A DNA stretch of 64,000 nucleotides from CAIJXB01 sp964439595 (GCA_964439595.1 CAYTOK010000009.1:27459-91458); one strand, 5' to 3'; positions 54,555-63,651 are shown, numbered from the stretch's first letter. Notes: a model not told the origin generated them from the sequence alone. Numbers and translations are program-made.

Positions 54555-56258
54555 CTATTTACTAGCTTCAAAACCTAACAAAGTAAGAACGCTAGATAAA
54601 GCCTCCCGATCCTGGCCTAAAGAATCCAAGCAACTTGACACTTCCTGGCCAGTTATCCTTTCTCCTCTTTCCAACTTAGCTAGCAAATCAACAACCTTTT
54701 TATAAGAGATTTCTTCTGCTGTCTGTAATTTTTGCTCTAACACTTGAGAAAGCTTTCTTAATTCATTTATAGAGTTCACAGTGTAAAGAGAAGACAGGTC
54801 ACCCCTTCTATGTAAAATAGACTTCATAAGAGATTCTACTTCTCCTAAACGCTCCCCTTTCCCTGTTAAAGCATCATATATTCTATCTTGATAAAGAAAA
54901 TCCTCCGAGGAATCCTGCTTCCAGCGTCCTGCTTCATAGTCTAAATTCTCTAGTTCTATAGAAGCTAAAAACTGATAAATAGCTATAGAATGCTCCGGAT
55001 TCCTTTCTGCTACCGATTCAATCCACTTTAAAGCTTCAAAATTCTTCTCTCCTTCTAAAAGAGCACCTAAGGCTTTTTGAATCTTTACTCTCTCTTCCTT
55101 ACTTTTTATCTGCCCTAGTTCACTTTGCAAAGTAGCGCCTACCTCATTACCCATAACTTGGAGCTTATCTAGTAGTTCTTTTTTACGCTCAACAAGTGTC
55201 TTGGGGTCTTGCAAAACATCCATCACTTCTGCTACTTCAAAGAGTCTTTCTTTAAATGCATTCTCACCCCAAAATCCAAGCTTGGATGCCATAATATTTT
55301 CTAAGCGAGATTCTTGCCACGTGGAGAGCAAATCTAAAAAATGCAAAAAAGAAGGTGTGTTTACAATTTGAGACTGCATCCAGACAATTACTTCCGGATG
55401 ATCCTCGCCTCTTAAAAGACCGAAAAAACCATCTTGAAGATTTTGTCTTTCTAGCGGATCTTTTACTAACACCAATCCTTCCTCTAAAGCACTACCCACT
55501 TCTGTGAGCTCGTCAAGCAATTGTCCTTTTTGCTCTTCGGGCACTGCTATAGTGGCATTTTCTAAGAGCTTAGAGCCAAAAAGCAGAAGCTCAGACTGAG
55601 CACTCGGCTCTATAAGAAGAGGTGATCCCACGGAGCGATCTTCCGACCCATCAGAAACAGACGATTCCTCAGCTTCGGTAGTTAAACCCTCTTCATCGTC
55701 TTCATCTATGCCAGCAACTGTTTTCCATTCAGATAAGCCCCAAGCATCTAAAGTTTCCTTTGCTTCTTCTATATTTCCTGTATAGCCCGAAGTAAAAAGC
55801 GCAGCTATTTTTTCCTTATCGGGGTCTTTAGGGTCTAAAACACAAACTAGTTGCCAAAGAGTAAAAGCTAGCCCTTTTTGCTCTTCTTGATAACACTCTG
55901 AAACTAAACTTCTTATCCAATCCACCGTCTCTAGAGAAACCCTACTTCGCGCTAAAACACCTTGTATGTCTCTTTCAATTCGCTGTTTTTTTTTCTCATC
56001 TGGCATAGAAGAGAGTTTACCTTGTAAAAACGTTTGAATAGAAGTTGGACCTGTCATAAGAACCTGTCTAGCAGCCTCCAAGTTGCGAACTGAAACACAA
56101 GATCTAATAACCCTGGTTTGCAATTCCCTCATAACATCCGCTGTAAAAGCTTCAGGTATACCGGGCGATAAACTACCCCTTTTAATATTTGGAGTTTGAG
56201 ATATTTCAAATCCAAATCCCTCATCTAAAGGTTGTCCTGAGTTAGGTGGAACTATCAT
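54555..56258 (-). CDS. Paralogue of the giant repeat protein (567 aa)
   Basis: One SycD-like module at about 60-175 (LQGKLSSMPDEKK…WQLVCVLDPKDPD), an acidic linker (183-215), then a region (235-567) that runs co-linear with residues 868-1230 of the 1798-aa protein: EVMDVLQDPKTL..RKKELL, LGQIKSKEER, ALKWIESVAERNPEH, IYDALTG. So it arose by duplication of a gene segment. No signal peptide or membrane segment. Overlaps the upstream membrane-protein gene by 17 bases; the 1798-aa gene starts 41 bases downstream. Confidence 0.75.
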   Translation of the reverse strand: MIVPPNSGQPLDEGFGFEISQTPNIKRGSLSPGIPEAFTADVMRELQTRVIRSCVSVRNLEAARQVLMTGPTSIQTFLQGKLSSMPDEKKKQRIERDIQGVLARSRVSLETVDWIRSLVSECYQEEQKGLAFTLWQLVCVLDPKDPDKEKIAALFTSGYTGNIEEAKETLDAWGLSEWKTVAGIDEDDEEGLTTEAEESSVSDGSEDRSVGSPLLIEPSAQSELLLFGSKLLENATIAVPEEQKGQLLDELTEVGSALEEGLVLVKDPLERQNLQDGFFGLLRGEDHPEVIVWMQSQIVNTPSFLHFLDLLSTWQESRLENIMASKLGFWGENAFKERLFEVAEVMDVLQDPKTLVERKKELLDKLQVMGNEVGATLQSELGQIKSKEERVKIQKALGALLEGEKNFEALKWIESVAERNPEHSIAIYQFLASIELENLDYEAGRWKQDSSEDFLYQDRIYDALTGKGERLGEVESLMKSILHRRGDLSSLYTVNSINELRKLSQVLEQKLQTAEEISYKKVVDLLAKLERGERITGQEVSSCLDSLGQDREALSSVLTLLGFEASK

Positions 56259-57693
56259 GAGCTACCCCCTCAGTAGAATCTTCCAGTGAACTAGGTTCCA
56301 CTAGCCATAGGTAAGGACTAAATCCGATTCTTCTTTTCAAAGAAATCATATTTCGAATTTTTTCCACGGTTTCTTGGAGAGGAGAATCTTCAGGTAAACC
56401 TGCGATTTCCGTCGCACCTAAAAGACTTTCTGCTTTTTGAATGCTTTCAGAATCTCCTTTATTATAATACAAAATAGCCAAGTTAACCTTTAAAAGAGCC
56501 GGAGGATCGCCGGGCACCTGAATTTGAGATAAAGAATCTCTTGGAAACTCCCTTAAAAAAATCTGATTGGTCAAATATTGTACTTCTTTTAGCTCACCAT
56601 AAGAAGGTTCTATATCTACTAAAGCATCTAAAACAACAGCAGCGTCTCCCTCGAGTTCCTTAGTAGGAATAGCCTGATTAGCTAGGCAGCTAAGAAACAC
56701 ATCTTTTAGATAATTTTCTCTTCGTTCTGTCGTCTCAATTGTCATAACCCCTGTTTTTACTACAGTAAAAAATCTTCCAAGCATCACTGCCGGTATTTGC
56801 CAAATTCCGCCAACTGCCAGCTCAATCATATTTTCTTTATTTTTACCTTTAAGTCCTATCATCTCAGTAGATTTTCTGCCTATAAATTCTGCTATAGGTT
56901 CAAAAATCTTCGAAGAGATATCACTCGATATAATACCTGCTGAATAAGGAACCATCCCCAAAGAGGCTAGATGTATGGCTAAACCAAGAAACCATCCTAT
57001 CAAAATAACTATAGAGCTTACTTTAATAATTAAAATAGCAAGGAGAACACCTCCGGCAACTCGCAAAGGACTAAAAATCTGAACGACCTCAGCTCCCTCA
57101 GTAGGAATAGCGTTTACTGCAGCCTGAGTTTGATCTACCTTGGAAGGTTTTACAAGCCAAGCAGAAGCTGAGTCAACAAAGGCAACGGAAGGCTCTAATA
57201 AAAGTTTTTTCACGGCAACATAAAGAAGACCCCCAACTCCATACTCTGCTAGTTGGGTCATCGATTTCTCCATACTTTCTATTTTAGCTCTTTGGTCTTT
57301 GGTCATCTTGCTTTTTGCCGATTTATCAAAACCCATTGAAAGAAAAGCTTGATCTAGTATGTGTTTACTCATTAAAGAGTAGCCAAGCCTCCTTCCAAGC
57401 TCTGCGCCGGCCATAGCTCCAATATAAGAGCCGAGTGGGCTAAGAAGAATACCCGCGCCCCCTCCAATAGCTGAAAAAACAACTGAGCTGAGGGTTGTCA
57501 CTGTCATAGCAACAAAAACTAAACCGCAGCCTCCAATAAAGTGCAAATTAGAATCAATAGTTATGTCCGCTGGATCCGGATCTACTTGGCTTGCCGGAAG
57601 AAGCTCTAAGGCTGGGTTAAGAATCGTAGGACCATGAGATTCCACCCCACCACCAAAAATACGCTGATCTGGTTCAACTTTCTCTACAGCCAT
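56242..57693 (-). CDS. Membrane protein of the SycD-like operon (483 aa)
   Basis: Two hydrophobic hairpins: about 51-72/76-97 (Gly-rich, GGGAGILLSPLGSYIGAMAGAE) and about 204-224/226-248. An amphipathic stretch follows to about 310, then a soluble C-terminal domain (about 320-450) with TPR-like text (LLKVNLAILYYNKGD…QKAESLLG). No signal peptide. Location between a SycD-like gene and repeat paralogues recalls LcrH-CopB-CopD translocator operons, where the chaperone precedes hydrophobic translocators, but sequence similarity to CopB/CopD was not recognised. 19 bases after the SycD-like gene. Confidence 0.7.
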   Translation of the reverse strand: MAVEKVEPDQRIFGGGVESHGPTILNPALELLPASQVDPDPADITIDSNLHFIGGCGLVFVAMTVTTLSSVVFSAIGGGAGILLSPLGSYIGAMAGAELGRRLGYSLMSKHILDQAFLSMGFDKSAKSKMTKDQRAKIESMEKSMTQLAEYGVGGLLYVAVKKLLLEPSVAFVDSASAWLVKPSKVDQTQAAVNAIPTEGAEVVQIFSPLRVAGGVLLAILIIKVSSIVILIGWFLGLAIHLASLGMVPYSAGIISSDISSKIFEPIAEFIGRKSTEMIGLKGKNKENMIELAVGGIWQIPAVMLGRFFTVVKTGVMTIETTERRENYLKDVFLSCLANQAIPTKELEGDAAVVLDALVDIEPSYGELKEVQYLTNQIFLREFPRDSLSQIQVPGDPPALLKVNLAILYYNKGDSESIQKAESLLGATEIAGLPEDSPLQETVEKIRNMISLKRRIGFSPYLWLVEPSSLEDSTEGVAHDSST

Positions 57694-57712
57694 AATGCAA
57701 TTTCTTCCTTTA

Positions 57713-58450
57713 TTAACTAGCCTTACTAAACTGAATTTTATTTCTAAGAAGGTCTACAAAGGGTCCTAGCTCCGGATACCCAGATGACTGCATGATTTTT
57801 TCTAAAACAGCAAACTCTAATTTAGCGTTGTCTATTTGACCCATTTTCAAATAAATTTCAACAGACTGACATCTCGGGATAGGGTTATTTGGTTTCATAA
57901 CCGAAGCCATCGCAAAAGAGTGGAGTGATTCCATATCATAATTTAATGCTTTTTGTGTTAGCCCCTCTGCAATCCAGTAATCTGCAACTAAAGGATTTAA
58001 GGTTGTTAACATTTGAAAAATAGCAAAGGCGTCCTCTTTTTTGCCATCTTCAAAAAACTGATACCCAACGCTATAAATCCAAAGAAGGGTGTCATTAGAA
58101 AGCCCTAAAAGAGATTGGAAGGTATCCTCCTTTCTGATCTCTTCTTTGGGGTCAAGAATGTCTATGACTTTTCCTTCAGCCCTTATCATCTCTTTTTCGA
58201 TTTTTTCTCTTTGAATGCGCGGAAGTAAAAAAAGCTTTTCATGCAAAGCTGCTGCAGCTCTATTTAAGTTTTTTTCCCTTCTAGCTAGCTCCGTTTCGAT
58301 AGCTACAACAATGTCTTCGGTCTTTTGTTTTATGTATAGATCTTTAGGCTGTAGAAGCCCCCCTTTAACCTCAAGTTCCTCAGCGAGGCTTCTTGCTACA
58401 AGCTCACCAAAAGGGGCAAATACGTTTCTTTGAGTTTCTAATTTTTCCAT
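57713..58450 (-). CDS. SycD/LcrH-like TPR protein (type III chaperone-like)
   Basis: A 245-residue soluble protein. Residues about 120-215 contain three TPR-like helix pairs in the SycD/LcrH order: YQFFEDGKKEDAFAIFQML, LNPLVADYWIAEGLTQKA…YDMESLHSFAMAS, MKPNNPIPRCQSVEIYLKMG, and a closing A-x2-EF. The N-terminal 110 residues are an added helical region; SycD itself is about 165 residues. SycD-class chaperones bind hydrophobic translocators before secretion, so the adjacent membrane protein is a natural client candidate. First gene of the operon, with a good promoter candidate at 58487. Confidence 0.8.
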   Translation of the reverse strand: MEKLETQRNVFAPFGELVARSLAEELEVKGGLLQPKDLYIKQKTEDIVVAIETELARREKNLNRAAAALHEKLFLLPRIQREKIEKEMIRAEGKVIDILDPKEEIRKEDTFQSLLGLSNDTLLWIYSVGYQFFEDGKKEDAFAIFQMLTTLNPLVADYWIAEGLTQKALNYDMESLHSFAMASVMKPNNPIPRCQSVEIYLKMGQIDNAKLEFAVLEKIMQSSGYPELGPFVDLLRNKIQFSKAS

Positions 58451-58486
58451 AATTATAGCACCTACCTATTTTAGCTTATTAACTGA

Positions 58487-58515
58487 ATTGTAATTTAAAA
58501 TTTAATTTAAATCAA
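58487..58515 (-). promoter_or_regulatory. Promoter candidate of the SycD-like operon
   Basis: On the minus strand TTGATT (58510-58515), 17-base spacer, TACAAT (58487-58492), 36 bases before the first start codon at 58450. Confidence 0.5.
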
Positions 58516-58546
58516 AATTAGTTTTTAAACCAAAATATAATAGGCG

Positions 58547-60562
58547 CTAGATCATGAACTTAAACTCTTCTTCTGAAATGATTTTGACTTGCAATTTTTT
58601 AGCTTTATCTAACTTAGAACCAGCCTCTTCTCCAGCTAATAGATAATCTGTCTTTGCTGAAATAGAAGAGGATACCTTCCCTCCTTTATCTTTAATAAAC
58701 GAAGCAGCCTGTGATCTTGTAAAACTTTGCAAAGTCCCCGTTAAAACAAAGGTTTTTCCAAAAAAAGGATGGCCTTGATCAAAATTGCTTTGCAGAGGAT
58801 CGGGCGTCACTCCTAAAGCTAGTAAATCCCCCACCTCTTTTATGTTTTCTGGATCCAAGAAAAATTCTTTTACGCTATGTGCTACCTTATCACCCACTCC
58901 TTCAATATTTTGCAGGGTTTCCTCTGACATTTTACTAAGAGCCTCTATAGTAGAAGCTGCTTTAGCTAGAGCTTCTGCAGTACCCTCTCCTACATACTTA
59001 ATTCCTAAAGCTAAAATAAAACGAGGAAGAGAGCAAACCTTAGACTTTTCAATGCTCTCCAAAAGATTTCGAATAGATTTCTCTTTAAAACCATCTAAAA
59101 GAGCAAGATCTTCCTGCTTTAGTCGGTAAATATCAGCTATATTTTGTATTAGACCCTTTCTAAATAACTGCTCTGCGACTTTCTCTCCTAAATGATCTAT
59201 ATCCATAGCATCTTTACTTGCAAAAAAAATAATTTTCTCCAGCTGCTGTTTGGTGCATTTCTTATTTATACAGCGCATAGCTACCTCTGCTTCTATGTGA
59301 TGAACAGGCGCTGCGCAAGAAGGGCAGTGCTTAGGCATACGCCAAGGCATGGAATCTTTAGAGCGTCTAGAAAAATCAACTTGCACAACCTTAGGGATAA
59401 CATCCCCTCCTTTTTCAATCCAAACAAAGTCTCCTATTCTAATGTCTTTACGAATAATTTCCTCTTGATTGTGTAGAGTTGCTCTTGCAATAGTGCTACC
59501 TGCTACTAAAACAGGTTCAAGCTCCACAACTGGAGTTAAAACACCTGTTCTTCCAACTTGTACAGTAATATCCTTAATTTGCGTAAGAGCCTGCTCCGGC
59601 GAAAATTTATAAGCTATCGCACCCCTCACATGTTTTGCTGTAGAGCCTAGAGCCTGTTGCCACTTAAGCTCGTCCACCTTTACTACAACACCGTCAATGT
59701 CATAAGGAAGGGAAGATCTTTTACTTTCTACATCCTTTGCAAAAGACATAACCTCTTCTAAAGAAGAGCACCTCTTATAAAACTCTGCAGTTGCTACAGG
59801 AAGCCCCATTTTATGCAAAAAGCTATGAACCTCTACCTGGGACGTAACTGCTAAAGAAGAATCTTCTGCTATGCCATAAAAAACTATAGATAATTTCCTA
59901 TGAGAAACCTCCTTAGGAGATAAAAGTTTTAAAGAGCCAGCAGCGGCGTTACGAGGATTTGCCCAAAGCTCTTCCCCTAACTCTTCTTTTTCCTTATTAA
60001 GCTCACTAAAAACGGCTTTAGTCATAAAAACCTCTCCTCTTACTTCCAGAAGATCAGGACAGCCTTCTTCTTGTAAAACAAGGGGAAGAGCCCGAATAGT
60101 TTTCATATTTGCCGTAATATCATCACCCTTCTTTCCATCTCCCCTTGTCACCCCTCTTACAAACTGTCCTTTTTCAAAACGAGCTGAAACAGCAATACCG
60201 TCCATCTTCAGTTCCGCGCAAAAGTGAGGCTTTTGTCCATCAAGACCTTTTTCCACTCTTTTTATAAAATCTTCCAATTCTTCTTTAGAATACGTATTTG
60301 CCAAAGAAAGCATGGGAACTGTGTGGACAACCTCTCGAAAAGAGGAATTTCTCATTTCTCCCACACGAGAAGAGGGAGAATAGGGAAGGATCCATTCAGG
60401 GTGCTTAGACTCTATAGACTCCACCTGCTTTAACAATTGATCATAAGCATAATCAGAAATTACAGGACGGCTTTCACTGTAGTAAAGAAAGTCATGTTTT
60501 AATAAAGTTTGGACAAGGGCTACGTACTCTTCTTGCGTGATGTCAGGCAAAATGATCTCCAA
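58547..60562 (-). CDS. ligA: NAD-dependent DNA ligase
   Basis: A 671-residue LigA of standard length. Adenylation domain with ELKMDG (K119 is the nucleotide-accepting lysine), OB fold, four-Cys zinc finger (HCPSCAAP…RCINKKC), helix-hairpin-helix repeats (about 480-590) and a C-terminal BRCT domain (about 590-671). It seals nicks with NAD+. The stop lies 97 bases upstream of the SycD-like start. Confidence 0.96.
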   Translation of the reverse strand: MEIILPDITQEEYVALVQTLLKHDFLYYSESRPVISDYAYDQLLKQVESIESKHPEWILPYSPSSRVGEMRNSSFREVVHTVPMLSLANTYSKEELEDFIKRVEKGLDGQKPHFCAELKMDGIAVSARFEKGQFVRGVTRGDGKKGDDITANMKTIRALPLVLQEEGCPDLLEVRGEVFMTKAVFSELNKEKEELGEELWANPRNAAAGSLKLLSPKEVSHRKLSIVFYGIAEDSSLAVTSQVEVHSFLHKMGLPVATAEFYKRCSSLEEVMSFAKDVESKRSSLPYDIDGVVVKVDELKWQQALGSTAKHVRGAIAYKFSPEQALTQIKDITVQVGRTGVLTPVVELEPVLVAGSTIARATLHNQEEIIRKDIRIGDFVWIEKGGDVIPKVVQVDFSRRSKDSMPWRMPKHCPSCAAPVHHIEAEVAMRCINKKCTKQQLEKIIFFASKDAMDIDHLGEKVAEQLFRKGLIQNIADIYRLKQEDLALLDGFKEKSIRNLLESIEKSKVCSLPRFILALGIKYVGEGTAEALAKAASTIEALSKMSEETLQNIEGVGDKVAHSVKEFFLDPENIKEVGDLLALGVTPDPLQSNFDQGHPFFGKTFVLTGTLQSFTRSQAASFIKDKGGKVSSSISAKTDYLLAGEEAGSKLDKAKKLQVKIISEEEFKFMI

Positions 60563-60711
60563 ATAATGGGTTTTTTTTTACTTTTACTAAGAGTACTAAA
60601 TTTCTCTTTTCTTCTCAAATAGTAGAAAAAAAATTACATTAAATTTACATTTTCTTTAAAAACAAACTCTTGTTAGACTCCAGAAACAAACCCATAACCC
60701 AAGGATTTCAA

Positions 60712-61986
60712 ATGTCCATCAAGTTAGATGCTACTGTCGATGCATTAAGTCCTCTTTACGGATTTCTTGTAGTCAAAGATAAAGCAACAGGGATCTCCAT
60801 AATAGATAGCTCATCAGAAGCAATTACCTCTCTTACAATAAGAATCCAAGCTCTTAATCTTTTCTCTTCTTACATGGAATTTTCTTATAAAGAAACAACG
60901 GATTTACCTTTAAAAGAGCCAAACCCTCTGCCTGGCTCTCTTCCAATAAACAATAAAATACTTACTACAATCCAAAAAGCTTGGGCTAGCACCATCTGTC
61001 AAGAGGTGAGCGAAAAACTCTATGAAAAAAGCCTAGAAGAAAATAAACTACTTCCCTACCCTCTTTTTTCTGTTCTCTACAAGGTGTGGGCAAAAAAAAC
61101 ACTAAGTCCTACCTTCCAAGAAAATGGCGCAAAGCTTAAAACACACCTCCACACCCTGGAAGGGTTTCTTATTTTTAGAGACTGCCTGTCCTCTATCGTC
61201 TCCTTTTTAAAAACGCATCCCGTAGATACCATAACGCTGCAGTCAGCTTGTCTGTCTCTATCTTTAAGAAATTGGGGACTGAGCGCCGAAGAAATCGAAC
61301 TACAAATCTATCACGGCCTAGGAGTAACGCCTCAAATGGCTATTACCTCCCATCCTTATAAATTCTGGTCAGATTTCCATCTTAAAGACTCTAATAAAGA
61401 GCTCTCTAATGCTCTTATTTTAGAAGTGTTAAAAATTACTAAAGAGTCTGATCTAGAAGAATCCTTTCATGCTATCGCTTCTTTAATTGGAGAGAACACA
61501 CTCCAAGAGATAACCTTTCAAGCTCTTTGCTTAACCCTATCTTCTATATTTCCAACCCTTTCTATAGAAGAAGTAACAGAAAAGTTACAATCTCTAATCC
61601 TTCTGCAAAACAGCAAAACCTCGCACGAAGAAACCTCTCGAGAGGACGATAAATCTCCCCCATCACTGGGATCCTTAGAATATAAATCCTGGGCAGAAAT
61701 TCACCTTAAAGGGGAAGACAAAGAACTTTCTGACGCCCTTATTATAGCAATTGAAACTAGACCAACTAATATGTCTTTGCCAGAATTTTTCTCTACCATC
61801 CTTGAATTATTCCCGGCAGAAGAAAAAGAAATCAATCAGTCCGTTCTTTCAGCCCTTACCTTATTTATTTTTAACATCTACAGATCTTATTTAGGAGAGG
61901 AAACGACTCTACTTGATCTAGAAGAAACCATTAAAAATATGATAATCGAAGCGCAATTTGAAGTAGTCGAGGGCTCTGTAAAATGA
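60712..61986 (+). CDS. Protein with three internal repeats, unknown function (424 aa)
   Basis: Start at ATG 60712 (AAGGA six bases upstream); an ATG-less extension from 60670 (TTG) is not supported. Three repeats of about 85-95 residues begin YKVWAKKTL (about 122), YKFWSDFHLK (about 220) and YKSWAEIHLK (about 324), each followed by a hydrophilic bend, a LSNALI-type helix and an amphipathic helix. No signal peptide or membrane segment. The stop overlaps the carrier-family gene by 4 bases (ATGA), so the two are translationally coupled. Family not recognised. Confidence 0.7.
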   Translation: MSIKLDATVDALSPLYGFLVVKDKATGISIIDSSSEAITSLTIRIQALNLFSSYMEFSYKETTDLPLKEPNPLPGSLPINNKILTTIQKAWASTICQEVSEKLYEKSLEENKLLPYPLFSVLYKVWAKKTLSPTFQENGAKLKTHLHTLEGFLIFRDCLSSIVSFLKTHPVDTITLQSACLSLSLRNWGLSAEEIELQIYHGLGVTPQMAITSHPYKFWSDFHLKDSNKELSNALILEVLKITKESDLEESFHAIASLIGENTLQEITFQALCLTLSSIFPTLSIEEVTEKLQSLILLQNSKTSHEETSREDDKSPPSLGSLEYKSWAEIHLKGEDKELSDALIIAIETRPTNMSLPEFFSTILELFPAEEKEINQSVLSALTLFIFNIYRSYLGEETTLLDLEETIKNMIIEAQFEVVEGSVK

Positions 61987-62819
61987 CACAACCGACACAT
62001 AAAAAACACTTAGACAATCCGATTGTATTAGGGTTAGTACGCGCAACATCTTTATTTCCGATAGAGCATTTTGTTGACATGACAAAAACCTCAGCACAAA
62101 AATTCACCCATCTAACTAGTCTACAAGTAATTACCTCTATTTACAAAACTAAAGGACTTTCAGGCTTTGCAGATGGGGCTATTCCTAATTTTCCAAGACG
62201 TATGGCTAGAGACTCTATAAGATGGCCAGTTGTAGGCTATACTTACCATGTACTTACTAGCAATTTCCCCAATACATTTCCGGAAAAGAGCACTACTTCT
62301 TCTGTTTTTTCAGGTATTGCCGCAGCCTCGTTCGATGCACTCGTGTTAGGACCTTTAGAAAATCTCATGGCTTTTAAAATCAAGGAAGGCAGCCGCTATC
62401 CTGTTTTCTTCCAGAGAAATAGAATTAGTTCCTTGTATCAAGGAGCTCTTGTTAACCTTTTCTATAGAGCTACTGTTTGGAGTATTTACATGGGCATGAA
62501 TCGCGAAATAGAGAAAAAGTTCGCTGTGTTACCTAAAGAAACCCTCCCTCCACACTTCCAAGAAATCGTTTCTACCATTAGTATTGCAACAACACTTGTA
62601 GCAGTTGCCATGCCTTTAGATTTCCTTAAAACGCGTATTCAAATGGATCCTGAACTACAAAATAAAAAAATCACTTTCGCTATTCAAAAATTACTGAAAG
62701 ACCACGGATTCAAGCGATTTTATGCAGGAGCTCCTATTGCTTGGTCATATAATATAATTTATGGATTTGTGTTTCAAAAGATGGTACAAAAATCCATAGC
62801 CTATTTCAAAGAACATTAA
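61983..62819 (+). CDS. Mitochondrial-carrier-family (SLC25-like) protein
   Basis: A 278-residue protein made of three roughly 90-residue repeats (about 14-95, 105-180, 195-278), each with two membrane helices joined by a loop. Repeat 3 has the canonical signature P211-L-D213-F-L-K216-T-R218-I-Q220; repeat 1 has PIEHFVDM (26-33) and repeat 2 has PLENLMAFK (124-132), both degenerate at the K position. Loop motifs GLSGFADG, ISSLYQGA and GFKRFYAGA match the G-x-x-G/FY-x-G pattern of the family. These carriers are essentially eukaryotic; Legionella LncP is a known bacterial effector example. Overlaps the upstream gene by 4 bases. Substrate not predictable. Confidence 0.85.
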   Translation: MTQPTHKKHLDNPIVLGLVRATSLFPIEHFVDMTKTSAQKFTHLTSLQVITSIYKTKGLSGFADGAIPNFPRRMARDSIRWPVVGYTYHVLTSNFPNTFPEKSTTSSVFSGIAAASFDALVLGPLENLMAFKIKEGSRYPVFFQRNRISSLYQGALVNLFYRATVWSIYMGMNREIEKKFAVLPKETLPPHFQEIVSTISIATTLVAVAMPLDFLKTRIQMDPELQNKKITFAIQKLLKDHGFKRFYAGAPIAWSYNIIYGFVFQKMVQKSIAYFKEH

Positions 62820-62830
62820 AAAGGGTCTCT

Positions 62831-63592
62831 ATGTTATTCCATCTAGTAACAACTTGTTTTCTTTTTATTTCCTCTATCCTCTTTTCTATGGAAGAAAACT
62901 TTTTTCTTATAAACGGGATTACAGAAGAAGTGCTAATAGAGAAAGGCCCTTATATTAACAAGAGGATTAGTCCCTGTTCCACTTTTAAAATGACTTTAAG
63001 CCTAATGGGATACGACGCCGGATTTTTACAAGACGAAATAAATCCCTCTTGGGATTTTCAAGAAGGCTATGACGACTTTCTCCCAGCTTGGAAATCTCCA
63101 CAAAATCCCCAGTCTTGGATGAAATACTCTTGTGTCTGGTACACCAAACTGCTTGCTTTGCAATTAGGGTTAGAAAAAGTCCAAGGCTATGTGTCCTCTT
63201 TTGGCTACGGAAACCAAGATATATCTGAAGGATTAGCAAAACCTGCCTGGATAAATTCCTCTTTAACAATTTCCCCTAAAGAGCAAGTACATTTCATTCA
63301 AAAAATCCTCCTTGAAAAACTTCCCGTTTCACCTAAAGCCACCCAAATGACAAAGATACTTTTATTTAAAGAGAACTTACCTGGTGGATGGCAACTATTT
63401 GGAAAAACAGGATGGAGTGGCTGTGATATTACAAAAGACGGTAAAACTTTAGAGCATGGATGGTTTGTAGGGTGGGTAGAGAAAGATCATAGCTTTTTTC
63501 CTTTTGCCTATCTTATCCGGGCACAAAAAATACATCTCGATCAAAGAATTCCACGAGTCAAAGAATTTTTACTTGAAGCTGGGCTTTTATAA
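62831..63592 (+). CDS. Class D (OXA-type) beta-lactamase-like protein
   Basis: A 253-residue protein with a signal peptide (about 1-20). Active-site motifs of class D are all present: S50-T-F-K53, S100-C-V102, Y126-G-N128, and K192-T-G194 followed by WSG; GWFVGW occurs near 227. So acylation by beta-lactams is likely. Length matches OXA enzymes (about 250-275). Native role may concern peptidoglycan or resistance. Only 11 bases after the carrier gene, so it is the third gene of that operon. Confidence 0.9.
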   Translation: MLFHLVTTCFLFISSILFSMEENFFLINGITEEVLIEKGPYINKRISPCSTFKMTLSLMGYDAGFLQDEINPSWDFQEGYDDFLPAWKSPQNPQSWMKYSCVWYTKLLALQLGLEKVQGYVSSFGYGNQDISEGLAKPAWINSSLTISPKEQVHFIQKILLEKLPVSPKATQMTKILLFKENLPGGWQLFGKTGWSGCDITKDGKTLEHGWFVGWVEKDHSFFPFAYLIRAQKIHLDQRIPRVKEFLLEAGLL

Positions 63593-63651
63593 CTAGGGTA
63601 AAAAAAAACAGGTTTGAAAAAAAATAAACAACAAAAATTAAGGAGGGTCTA

